A stretch of DNA of 61,012 nucleotides, from positions 1 to 61,012 of the forward strand of contig JAAWQM010000011.1 of the NCBI GenBank assembly GCA_022800525.1. The letters run 5' to 3'. Every line of letters starts with the position of its first letter. Position 1 is the first letter of the stretch. The DNA comes from Oscillospiraceae bacterium. Its GTDB lineage: Bacteria; Bacillota; Clostridia; Oscillospirales; Oscillospiraceae. A program made the position numbers and the translations under genes. The notes below the pieces were generated by a model. It saw only the letters and a program-made list of their open reading frames with translations. It was not told where the DNA came from and did no database searches. Shown here one piece after another: positions 44,061-51,886 of this stretch.

Positions 44061-44653
44061 CGTCCCACCTCCTCAGCGAACAGGTCCAGGCCAAAGTCCT
44101 TCAGCATCCGCCCAAGCAGATGCAGCGGCAGGCCCATTACATTGAAATAGTCCCCTCGAATACCAGATACGAACAGAGCCGCCTTGCCCTGGACACCGTA
44201 TGACCCCGCTTTATCTATTGGATCTCCGGTGTGGATATAAGCCCATTTTTCCCGGTCCAATATGGAACGGAAGGTGACGGCGGTAGTTTCCGTCCGGGTC
44301 TCAACCCGCGTACCGCGGCAGACAGTCACGCCGGTACAGACGTGGTGGGTTCGTCCAGAAAGAGCTGTAAGCATGGCAAACGCATCCGCCTCATCCTTCG
44401 GTTTTCCCAGACGCAGGCCGTCCAGAAAGACCATCGTGTCTGCGGCGATAATAAGCGCCTCCGGTTCCCCGACAAGCGCCTGGGCTGCTTCGCCCTTTCT
44501 GCGGGAGATAGAGGAGACAATTTCCTCCGGCGAAGCAGTGGAGTCATAGCTCTCGTCCGCCTGAGGCACAAGAATTTCAAAATCCGTGAGTCCCGTCTGC
44601 ACCAGCAGCTGACGGCGGCGGGGAGACTGAGAGGCAAGTATGATACGCGGCAT
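44057..44653 (-). CDS. maf: Maf-like nucleoside triphosphate pyrophosphatase
   Basis: A 198-residue Maf/HAM1-fold protein beginning MPRIILASQSPRRRQLL, the signature first loop, with the later ADTMVFLDG and GDPIDKAGSYGVQG motifs. Family members hydrolyse dTTP, UTP or modified nucleotides. The ATG at 44653 follows GAGG with good spacing. It heads maf-mreC-mreD-pbp2, as in Bacillus. Confidence 0.94.
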   Translation of the reverse strand: MPRIILASQSPRRRQLLVQTGLTDFEILVPQADESYDSTASPEEIVSSISRRKGEAAQALVGEPEALIIAADTMVFLDGLRLGKPKDEADAFAMLTALSGRTHHVCTGVTVCRGTRVETRTETTAVTFRSILDREKWAYIHTGDPIDKAGSYGVQGKAALFVSGIRGDYFNVMGLPLHLLGRMLKDFGLDLFAEEVGR

Positions 44654-44699
44654 GGATTTTCCTCGATTCATGGTTTGAAATAGTATGCACAGAAAGGTT

Positions 44700-44774
44700 A
44701 AAGTTTGGGGCCGCCCTTTTTAAAGGGCGGTGGGTCCAGGGCAAAGCCCTGGCAGGTTTGGACGGAGTCCAACA
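44700..44774 (+). repeat. 75-bp hairpin repeat, copy E1
   Basis: Matches 51803-51877 in reverse orientation, 70 of 75 bases by eye. Three stems: GCCGCCCTTT/AAAGGGCGG, CCAGGGC/GCCCTGG and TTGGAC/GTCCAA. Two of the five differences are a paired A-T to G-C change in the last stem. It lies between dut and maf. Confidence 0.85.
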
Positions 44775-44786
44775 GGTTTTATACCC

Positions 44787-45233
44787 TTATCTCCCTGTGG
44801 ACCCAAAGCCGCGTTCGCCCCGCTCCGTTTCCGGCAGAACATCTACGAGTTCAATCTCCGGGCGGACCACAGGAAGCACAAGCAATTGCGCAATGCGGTC
44901 TCCAGGCTGGACGGTATATGGCTCAGTCCGCAGATTATGCAGACCGACGCGCAACGGCCCGCGGTAGTCGCTGTCAATAACGCCAATTCCATTGGAAAGA
45001 CTGACGCCATGGCGGATGCCCATACTGCTGCGTACCGCAAGAATACCTACATGTCCCTCTGGGACCGCCACAGCCAGGCCAGTGGGAATCAAAGCCTCGC
45101 CGCCGCAGGAAATAACCACCGGCTGGCCGATGCATGCGTGAAGATCCAGCGCGGCGGCGCCAGAGGTGGCGTAATAGGGGAGGGGGATGTCCTGTCCAAT
45201 CATTTCGGATAAAGCCTTAATCTGAAGTTTCAC
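44787..45233 (-). CDS. dut: dUTP diphosphatase
   Basis: A 149-residue trimeric dUTPase: motif 1 ALDLHAC, motif 2 RSSMGIRHG, motif 3 GVIDSDYRGPL, motif 4 GDRIAQLLVLP and a C-terminal RGERGFGSTGR arm. I chose the GTG at 45233, which lies 9 nt after GAGGA and gives the usual M-K-L-Q-I-K start; an ATG at 45242 is too close to that site. The start overlaps parS site 3. Confidence 0.95.
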   Translation of the reverse strand: MKLQIKALSEMIGQDIPLPYYATSGAAALDLHACIGQPVVISCGGEALIPTGLAVAVPEGHVGILAVRSSMGIRHGVSLSNGIGVIDSDYRGPLRVGLHNLRTEPYTVQPGDRIAQLLVLPVVRPEIELVDVLPETERGERGFGSTGR

Positions 45234-45241
45234 GTGAAACA
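45226..45241. promoter_or_regulatory. parS site 3, at the dut start
   Basis: AGTTTCACGTGAAACA matches the 16-bp parS consensus at 15 positions. It covers the start codon region of dut, downstream of its ribosome site. Confidence 0.88.
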
Positions 45242-45267
45242 TTCCTCTTTTGTAACATATTGCAGGG

Positions 45268-47370
45268 CTACTCCACGCCCCGGTAAAACAGTCCCCGGGT
45301 ATAACCGTCGGGAACGTCCTCATTCTGCCCAAGATAGCGCTGCATCACACGCAGACATTCCTGGGCGGTCTCGGTGGTAAAGCGCAGGCGGGCATAACGC
45401 AGGCCGCAGCGGTGAAATTCCGGCTTGTCGCCCAGAAACAGAAACTTGCTGTTCTGGATTTCACTGCGGCAGCCGAAGACTGGCAGGACAGGGAAGGTCT
45501 CGCCCCTGCGGTCGGTAAGGGAATGCGGCTGGCTGCACGGGACAGGGGACCCCTTCCTTACAGAACAGCCCTTTCCCTCATTGGAGATCAAGCAGTTTTC
45601 TGTAATCATCAACGGCAGGCGGCCATAAACGATGGCCTCACAGGGCAGGGGCTTACGCAGATCCCGCACCTGCTCATGGCGCAGCTCAAAGGACAGACAT
45701 ACGCTGGATAACCCCCATCTCCGCAGCTCCTCCAGGGAGCGGCTGTTGAACACATTGAGCCCGTAGTCGCCCCTGGGAAATAAACCAAACCGCTCCGCAA
45801 GACCGATCTGACCGATATTGTGAACCGCCAGAGAAGAACAACCCCTCTCCCGCGCCAGCTCCAGGAGACAGAGCAAATCCTTCTCCTCACAGTCCTTGCA
45901 GATGCGGGGTAGAGAAGCGCAGAATTCGATGTCAGAAAACCGTCCCAGCTCCAGGGGGGGCAGTTCCTCCATGCGCTCCACCGGCAGATAAACCACCGCC
46001 GGCCTCAGCTCCAACAAAGCAGCGGACAGCTGTGCGGGATGGTATAGGGAAACGGAAAAAGACAACTCCCCGCAGGAGGCGGAATCCACCGGCAATGGTG
46101 GCGCAGGCTGTTCCCGGCACGCCGGAACAGATACCCGCAGCTCCGCAAGCCGCTTCAGGACATCCCGCCGCAGACCATTGACCGCGCTGGCGGACAGGGC
46201 CAGCCCGGAATCCAGCGACAAACCGGTTTCCGCAACCTGAAAGACAGTGCCGCCGGTCTTCGCCAGTCGGTCTTTGACGTCATCCGCCTTCAAAGCCCGG
46301 TTTCTGGCGAGTTCAGGAACAGGACCCTGCACGTCCACACGATGACCATCTTGGTCAGAAGCGGTAAGACGGCAGGGAAGCCCTGTCCGAATTTCAGCCG
46401 CAAGCGATACTGGCACAGTTCGCAGGTCCTCCCGGCTGTAAGCGGCCCTGGCCTGCCGGAAAAGCTCCACAGGCTCAGAGACTTTCTCACTCCGAATGCC
46501 AAACATGTCCGGCCCCAGCTTCCCATGCCAGTAGCCCTCCGTAAACCCATCCCGGGAGAAAGCCTGAGCCATCTGCTCAAGCTCCTCCACGGCGGGCAAA
46601 CGGTCTTCCTTCAGAAGAGCGGCATAAATACGGGTAATAACAGCCACATACTCCGGCCGCTTCATCCGCCCCTCGAGCTTGAGAACAGATACCCCCATGT
46701 CCCGCAGCTCCCGCAGATGGGAAGCCAGGCAGGCGTCCTTCAAGCTGAGCGGATGCGCCATGGCGCCGCCGTCAAACCGGTACGGCAGCCGGCAGGGCTG
46801 CGCACAGAGCCCCCGGTTGCCGCTGCGCTGCCCGATCAAAGCGCTCATGGCGCACTGCCCGGACCAGCACATACACAGCGCACCGTGGGCGAAAACCTCA
46901 ATTGCAACTGGACTGCGGCTGCAAATAAACCGGATGTCCGCCTCACTGAGCTCCCTGCCCAGCACAACGCAGCGCATTCCCAGCTCCGCAGCCTTTTCCA
47001 CACCGGCCAGGCTGTGAACGGTCATCTGCGTAGACCCATGCAAGGGCAGATCCGGCACAACAGTCCGTGCCAGCGCCGCCAGCCCCCAGTCCTGAACAAT
47101 CACCCCGTCCACGCCGCAGGAGCTGGCCAGCCGCAACATTGTTTCCGCCTCAGCCATTTCCCGGTCAGTGGGCAGGGTGTTCAGCGTCAGATATATCTTA
47201 ACGCCCCGGAGGTGGCAGTACGCCGCAGCCCGAGGCAACTCCTCCGTGGAAAAATTCTTCGCGCTCCGGCGGGCGTTGAGTCCGCCGCAGCCGAGGTAAA
47301 CAGCATCCGCGCCGTTCTGCACGGCGGCGACCATGGCCTCCCAGTGGCCGGCAGGTGAAAGCAGCTCCAT
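45268..47370 (-). CDS. Peptidase U32 family protein (DUF3656-containing)
   Basis: A 700-residue protein. The N-terminal U32 barrel opens MELLSPAGHWEAMVAAVQNGADAVYLG in outline, has a cysteine set near 170-200 (CMCWSGQCAMS, NRGLCAQPCRLPY), and a DUF3656-like middle. The last 250 residues form a second barrel-like part with cysteines near CKDCEEKDLL. Related proteins (RlhA, TrhP) act in RNA hydroxylation rather than proteolysis. It follows zapA by 3 bp. Confidence 0.9.
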   Translation of the reverse strand: MELLSPAGHWEAMVAAVQNGADAVYLGCGGLNARRSAKNFSTEELPRAAAYCHLRGVKIYLTLNTLPTDREMAEAETMLRLASSCGVDGVIVQDWGLAALARTVVPDLPLHGSTQMTVHSLAGVEKAAELGMRCVVLGRELSEADIRFICSRSPVAIEVFAHGALCMCWSGQCAMSALIGQRSGNRGLCAQPCRLPYRFDGGAMAHPLSLKDACLASHLRELRDMGVSVLKLEGRMKRPEYVAVITRIYAALLKEDRLPAVEELEQMAQAFSRDGFTEGYWHGKLGPDMFGIRSEKVSEPVELFRQARAAYSREDLRTVPVSLAAEIRTGLPCRLTASDQDGHRVDVQGPVPELARNRALKADDVKDRLAKTGGTVFQVAETGLSLDSGLALSASAVNGLRRDVLKRLAELRVSVPACREQPAPPLPVDSASCGELSFSVSLYHPAQLSAALLELRPAVVYLPVERMEELPPLELGRFSDIEFCASLPRICKDCEEKDLLCLLELARERGCSSLAVHNIGQIGLAERFGLFPRGDYGLNVFNSRSLEELRRWGLSSVCLSFELRHEQVRDLRKPLPCEAIVYGRLPLMITENCLISNEGKGCSVRKGSPVPCSQPHSLTDRRGETFPVLPVFGCRSEIQNSKFLFLGDKPEFHRCGLRYARLRFTTETAQECLRVMQRYLGQNEDVPDGYTRGLFYRGVE

Positions 47371-47373
47371 GGG

Positions 47374-47700
47374 CTATTTCTTCTGCTGGAGGCGGTTCTG
47401 GAGCTTGATGATCTGACGTTTGCATTCGCTCAGTTCACTTTTTGCCTTGTTGGCATCATCCAGATAGCCCTTGAGCTGTCCGCGGAAATTTTCTGTGGAG
47501 GCCTGCTGTTTGAGCAGCTCGTCGGCCAGATTGGCGGCAGCGAGGACAGCGGCGTCCATACGGCTGACGCGGCCGGAAGCCATGAATTCTTCCATTTTGG
47601 TATCGACCATCTCAGCAACGCGGCGCATATAGGAGGGCGCTTCTTCGCTCATGAGGGTATATTCGGTGCCGCTGATGGTAACCGTGATCTTGTTAGCCAT
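47374..47700 (-). CDS. zapA: Cell division protein ZapA
   Basis: A 108-residue protein opening MANKITVTISGTEYTL, the ZapA N-terminal strand, then LAAANLADELLKQQ and a C-terminal coiled coil. ZapA bundles FtsZ filaments. The ATG at 47700 follows AGAGAGGG. It is the first gene of a zapA-U32-dut run. Confidence 0.92.
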   Translation of the reverse strand: MANKITVTISGTEYTLMSEEAPSYMRRVAEMVDTKMEEFMASGRVSRMDAAVLAAANLADELLKQQASTENFRGQLKGYLDDANKAKSELSECKRQIIKLQNRLQQKK

Positions 47701-47784
47701 TGTAATAATCCCTCTCTTAAATACTACTCGTATATCACCTCCGAACAAAAAGCTCGGAAGCAATATGCGCCATGTTTTGCGGTT

Positions 47785-47875
47785 GCCGCTGTTGGCAGCG
47801 GCGAGCAAAGCGGCTTCAATCAAATATGTTATTCCCGGATTTTGCATTCAGAAATAATATAATGCTACAGTCTAA
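47785..47875. repeat. Hairpin-rich repeat, copy F2
   Basis: A GCCGCTG/CAGCGGC hairpin is followed by GGCGAGCAAAGCGGCTTCAA and a second weak hairpin. The order and the shared GGCGA-CAAAGCGGCT sequence match 55102-55179. The interval 47701-48048 otherwise holds the sigma-G-like promoter of spoVAC. Confidence 0.5.
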
Positions 47876-47987
47876 CAGTATAACAGATTTTAGAGGAAAT
47901 GCAAATAAATAATTTGTAAACCCGCTATAATTCAGTACTAACATTTTGCGAATTATCGCCCAGCATAAATTTTTACAGAATACGCCC

Positions 47988-48017
47988 GCATAACCCGCCT
48001 GCGGGCCGCACATACTA
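47988..48017 (+). promoter_or_regulatory. Sigma-G-like promoter of spoVAC
   Basis: GCATA (47988-47992), an 18-nt gap and CATACTA (48011-48017) match the forespore sigma-G consensus (G-A/C-ATR, 18, CATNMTA) at every position. It lies 31 nt before the ATG, and spoVA genes are sigma-G dependent in Bacillus. Confidence 0.75.
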
Positions 48018-48048
48018 ACCCCAAACCGGAACCGAAGGAGAGAGACCA

Positions 48049-48486
48049 ATGGAGATATCGAAGCAAGAGTATCAAAAATACGTCCAGGACCGGGCGAAGA
48101 GCTCACCAGTGGTCAAGAACTGCGCGTTGGCATTTGCGATTGGCGGCGCAATCTGCGTCCTGGGACAGGCCGTTATGGACGGCTGGATGGCGATGGGCCT
48201 GGAGAAAACCGACGCCGGGACAGCCACATCCATCTGCATGGTATTCCTGTCGGTGCTGCTGACGGGGCTGAACCTCTATAACAAGCTGGGCCGCTACGGC
48301 GGCGCGGGAACGCTGGTGCCCATAACCGGCTTCGCCAATGCGGTGGCTTCTCCGGCCATTGACTTCAAGAGCGAGGGCCTGATTACCGGCATGGCATCGA
48401 AGATGTTCACGGTAGCCGGACCAGTAATCGTATTCGGCGTAGCGGCAAGTGTGATCTACGGCGTGATCCTGATGTTTTTCCAGTAA
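48049..48486 (+). CDS. spoVAC: Stage V sporulation protein AC
   Basis: A 145-residue membrane protein of the SpoVAC family, with a short basic N-terminus, about four hydrophobic segments and the conserved LGRYGGAGTLVPITGFANAV and SKMFTVAGPVI regions. SpoVA proteins move dipicolinic acid into the developing spore, and SpoVAC is a mechanosensitive channel component. spoVAD and spoVAE do not follow; a terminator closes the gene. Confidence 0.93.
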   Translation: MEISKQEYQKYVQDRAKSSPVVKNCALAFAIGGAICVLGQAVMDGWMAMGLEKTDAGTATSICMVFLSVLLTGLNLYNKLGRYGGAGTLVPITGFANAVASPAIDFKSEGLITGMASKMFTVAGPVIVFGVAASVIYGVILMFFQ

Positions 48487-48497
48487 GTGAAGCAAAG

Positions 48498-48540
48498 AAA
48501 AGAGCTGCCCGCATCCTCCAGGACGCAGGCAGCTCTTTTT
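48498..48540. terminator. Terminator between spoVAC and gcvPB
   Basis: Stem AAAGAGCTGCC / GGCAGCTCTTT with T-run TTTTT on the plus strand and TTTTCTTT on the minus strand, so it may serve both convergent units. Confidence 0.85.
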
Positions 48541-48601
48541 ATGGCATAATCAATCTTATGATACCTCAGCCCTGTCACATGTACAGGGACAAATTGAAAA
48601 C

Positions 48602-50029
48602 TCACCCTTTTGTATACCGCAGTACCGGGTTCCGGGCCGCGCCGACCTCGTCCAGACGCCGTACCGGCGTTTTCGTGGGCGCGTCATGCAGGGCCTGGGG
48701 ATTCTCGTGGGCAAGGTCCCACAGCTCAAGGAACACCTTGCACACCTCGTCCATAGTCTCCTGACTTTCGGTCTCGGTAGGCTCGATCATCAGCGCCTCG
48801 TGGACAATCAGCGGGAAGTACATCGTGGGCGGGTGAATGCCGTGGTCCAGCAGGCCCTTGGCGATATCCATGGCGGAGACGCCCGTCCCGTCGTGGAGAT
48901 CCGTCAGCGTCATGACAAACTCGTGCATACACGGACCCGCATAGGCCATGGCGTATTTTTCGCTCAGCAGCTTCATCATGTAGTTGGCGTTGAGCACCGC
49001 GTTCTTCGCCGCCTCGGGGATGCCCTCCCGGCCCAGCGTCAGAACATAGGTCAGCGCGCGCACCACCACCAGGAAGTTGCCGTAGAAGTCCTTGATCCTG
49101 CCGATGGAGTGCTCCGGACTGACCATATGGTAGCCGGACTCGTCCCTGGTCACAACAGGGCCAGGCAGGAAACAGCGCAGGAATTCCTTACAGCCCACCG
49201 CGCCGGAGCCGGGGCCGCCGCCGCCATGGGGCGTGGAGAAGGTCTTGTGCAGGTTCAGGTGGATCACGTCAAAGCCCATATCGCCGGGACGGACCACGCC
49301 CATGACTGCGTTCAGGTTGGCGCCGTCGTAGTAGCACAGGCCGCCCGCGTCGTGGACAATCCTGGTAATCTCCAGAATATTCTTGTCAAAAATACCGACT
49401 GTATTCGGATTGGTCAGCATCAGACCGGCGGTGTCCGGACCCACGGCCTTCCGCAGGGCCTCCACGTCCACGCAGCCATCTTCGCTGGAAGGGATGTTCA
49501 CCACCGTGAATCCCGCCATGACGGCGGAAGCCGGGTTGGTGCCGTGGGCGGAATCGGGGACAATGATCTTTGTCCGGGCGGCGTCATTCCGGTGTGCATG
49601 GTACGCCTTGATAAGCAGCAATCCGGTGAACTCGCCATGAGCCCCGGCGGCGGGTTGGAAGGTCATGGCATCCATGCCGGTTATTTCGCCCAGCAGTTTC
49701 TCGGACTCGTGGAAAACCTCCAGACAGCCCTGGACCGTCTCCTCCGGCTGAAGGGGATGGATCTGGGTGAATCCGGGCAGCGCGGCCATGTCCTCGTTGA
49801 TCTTGGGGTTGTACTTCATGGTGCAGGACCCCAGGGGGTAGAAGCCGTCATTAACGCCGTGGACCCGCTTGGCAAGGGCCGTATAGTGGCGGGTCAGCTC
49901 AGTCTCGGACACATGGGGCAGGTCCAGCGGCTCGGTGCGGGGATGGGACAGCTTGACCTCCGGCACGTCGCAGGGAGGCATCAGGGTCAGGTGCTGGCCG
50001 GGAGCGCCTTTTTCAAAAATCAACTTCAT
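48602..50029 (-). CDS. gcvPB: Glycine dehydrogenase (decarboxylating) subunit 2
   Basis: A 475-residue PLP subunit of the two-part P-protein. The PLP lysine is in HLNLHKTFSTPHGGGGPG. The ATG at 50029 lies 1 bp after the gcvPA stop. With gcvPA it decarboxylates glycine and passes aminomethyl to the lipoyl arm of GcvH. Last gene of the operon. Confidence 0.96.
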   Translation of the reverse strand: MKLIFEKGAPGQHLTLMPPCDVPEVKLSHPRTEPLDLPHVSETELTRHYTALAKRVHGVNDGFYPLGSCTMKYNPKINEDMAALPGFTQIHPLQPEETVQGCLEVFHESEKLLGEITGMDAMTFQPAAGAHGEFTGLLLIKAYHAHRNDAARTKIIVPDSAHGTNPASAVMAGFTVVNIPSSEDGCVDVEALRKAVGPDTAGLMLTNPNTVGIFDKNILEITRIVHDAGGLCYYDGANLNAVMGVVRPGDMGFDVIHLNLHKTFSTPHGGGGPGSGAVGCKEFLRCFLPGPVVTRDESGYHMVSPEHSIGRIKDFYGNFLVVVRALTYVLTLGREGIPEAAKNAVLNANYMMKLLSEKYAMAYAGPCMHEFVMTLTDLHDGTGVSAMDIAKGLLDHGIHPPTMYFPLIVHEALMIEPTETESQETMDEVCKVFLELWDLAHENPQALHDAPTKTPVRRLDEVGAARNPVLRYTKG

Positions 50030-50030
50030 G

Positions 50031-51335
50031 TCAGCACACCTCCTTGATGACCGCAGCCGCGCGGTCAAGCTCTTCCTTCGTCACGACCTCGGTGACGCAC
50101 CACAGAATGCCGCCCTCAACAGGCAGCCCGCCCAGGATGCCGTTCTCATCCAGGGCCTTGAGGACCTTTGCGGGGTCCTCGCTCTTGGTAACGAACTCGT
50201 GGAAATACTCACCGCTGTGGATTCTCGGCAACCCGATTTTCTCCAGCTCACCGGCGAAATAGTGGGCCTTGGACATGGACAGCGTGGCGGCCTGCTTCAT
50301 GCCCTCCGCGCCCATGGCGGTCATATAAACCCCGGCAATGAATGCGCACAGGGCCTGATTGGAGCAGATGTTGGAGGACGCCTTCTCCCGGCGGATATGC
50401 TGCTCACGGGCGGTGAGGGTCAGCACATAACCCACCTCGCCGTCCACATCGTGGGTCTGGCCCACAATGCGGCCCGGCAGCTTGCGGAACATGGCCTTGG
50501 TAGCGGCCATGTAGCCCAGGTACGGCCCGCCGAAGGCCACGTCCAGGCCCAAGGGCTGGGCCTCGCCCACAGCCACGTCCGCGCCGCAGGCGGCGGGGGT
50601 CTCCATGATAGCCAGCGCAATGGGGTTGCATCCCATGATGTACCTGGCGCCGGCGGCGTGGGACGCTTCGCCGATGGCCTTCGCGTCCTCAATGATGCCG
50701 TAGTAGTTGGGCTGGGCGATATAGACGCAGGCGGCGTCCGCGCCCAGGGCGGCTTTCAGGGCATCCAGGTCCGTGCGGCCGTCCTTCTCCGGGACGATCT
50801 CCAGCTCCATGCCGGAGCCGAAGCAGTAGGTTTTCATGACCTCGATCACCCCGGGCTCGGCGCAGGCGGACACATAAGCCTTGTTCCGCTTGCGGTCCCG
50901 GCACATGGCAAGGGCCTCAGCGGCGGCGGTGGCTCCGTCATAGACGGAGGCGTTGGATACGTCCATGCCCGTCAGGGCGCAGATCATGGACTGGTACTCA
51001 AAAATGGACTGGAGGATGCCCTGGCTGATCTCAGCCTGATAGGGCGTATAGGCGGTGACCAGCTCCTCGCGGCTGGACACGCTCCTGACCACGGAGGGGA
51101 TGAAATGCCGGTACGCGCCCGCGCCCCGCAGGACGGTGGGATACACCCGGTTCTTCGCCGCCATAGCGGAGACCTTCTGGCGGACGGACAGCTCGCTCAG
51201 GCCCTCCGGCAGGTCCAGATGGTCCACCAGCATCTCGCGGGGCACAGCGGCGAACAGTTCCTCCACCGCGCCAACGCCCACAGCGGACAGCATGGACTGC
51301 TTCTGGGCCTCGGTATTGGGGACATAGGTTCCCAT
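50031..51335 (-). CDS. gcvPA: Glycine dehydrogenase (decarboxylating) subunit 1
   Basis: A 434-residue N-terminal P-protein subunit opening MGTYVPNTEAQ, with FIPSVVRSV, TAYTPYQAEISQGILQ and the DVSNASVYDGATA segments typical of the family. I prefer the ATG at 51335, preceded by AAAGGAAG, over one 7 codons upstream. Confidence 0.96.
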   Translation of the reverse strand: MGTYVPNTEAQKQSMLSAVGVGAVEELFAAVPREMLVDHLDLPEGLSELSVRQKVSAMAAKNRVYPTVLRGAGAYRHFIPSVVRSVSSREELVTAYTPYQAEISQGILQSIFEYQSMICALTGMDVSNASVYDGATAAAEALAMCRDRKRNKAYVSACAEPGVIEVMKTYCFGSGMELEIVPEKDGRTDLDALKAALGADAACVYIAQPNYYGIIEDAKAIGEASHAAGARYIMGCNPIALAIMETPAACGADVAVGEAQPLGLDVAFGGPYLGYMAATKAMFRKLPGRIVGQTHDVDGEVGYVLTLTAREQHIRREKASSNICSNQALCAFIAGVYMTAMGAEGMKQAATLSMSKAHYFAGELEKIGLPRIHSGEYFHEFVTKSEDPAKVLKALDENGILGGLPVEGGILWCVTEVVTKEELDRAAAVIKEVC

Positions 51336-51395
51336 AATGTTTTTCTTCCTTTCCATTGCATGGTGGGAGGGGCTGTCCAGCCCCTCCCATGAAAA

Positions 51396-51770
51396 TTATT
51401 TCTGGATAAAGGCCTCGTACTCGTCGGCGCTCAGCAGTTCGCCATAGCCGGTGATGTCCTTGATCTTGGCAATCCATGCCTCATAGGGGTCCTCGTTGAG
51501 CATCTGGGGTTCGTCCTCCAGCTCGCTGTGGACCTCTTCCACCACGCCGGTGCAGGGACTCATGACGTCGGAGACGGCCTTCACGGACTCCACGTCGCAG
51601 AAGGACTCGTCAGCCGTCACCTCATCGCCCTCCTGGGGCAGGTTGATGAACACCAGATCGCCCAGCTCGCTCTGGGCGAAATCGGTAATGCCTACCAGTG
51701 CGGTGGTGTCATCCAGCATCTTGATCCATTCGTGGTCCTTCGTGTACTTCAGTTCAGCAGGGAAAGTCAT
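51396..51770 (-). CDS. gcvH: Glycine cleavage system H protein
   Basis: A 124-residue lipoyl carrier. The lipoylated lysine is Lys64 in ESVKAVSD. The opening [10 protein letters not shown] and the [12 protein letters not shown] strand are standard. No lipoate ligase or dihydrolipoyl dehydrogenase gene is in the window. Confidence 0.97.
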   Translation of the reverse strand: MTFPAELKYTKDHEWIKMLDDTTALVGITDFAQSELGDLVFINLPQEGDEVTADESFCDVESVKAVSDVMSPCTGVVEEVHSELEDEPQMLNEDPYEAWIAKIKDITGYGELLSADEYEAFIQK

Positions 51771-51802
51771 TGTGTGTTCCTCCTATGATTGTTAATAATG
51801 AG

Positions 51803-51877
51803 TGTTGGGCTCCGCCCAAACCCGCCAGGGCTTTGCCCTGGACCCACCGCCCTTTGAAAAGGGCGGCCCTAAACTTT
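51803..51877 (-). repeat. 75-bp hairpin repeat, copy E2
   Basis: Inverted copy of 44700-44774, lying between the gcvT-SHMT fusion gene and gcvH inside the operon, where it would be transcribed. The last stem is TTGGGC/GCCCAA instead of TTGGAC/GTCCAA. Confidence 0.85.
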
Positions 51878-51886
51878 ATCTCAACC

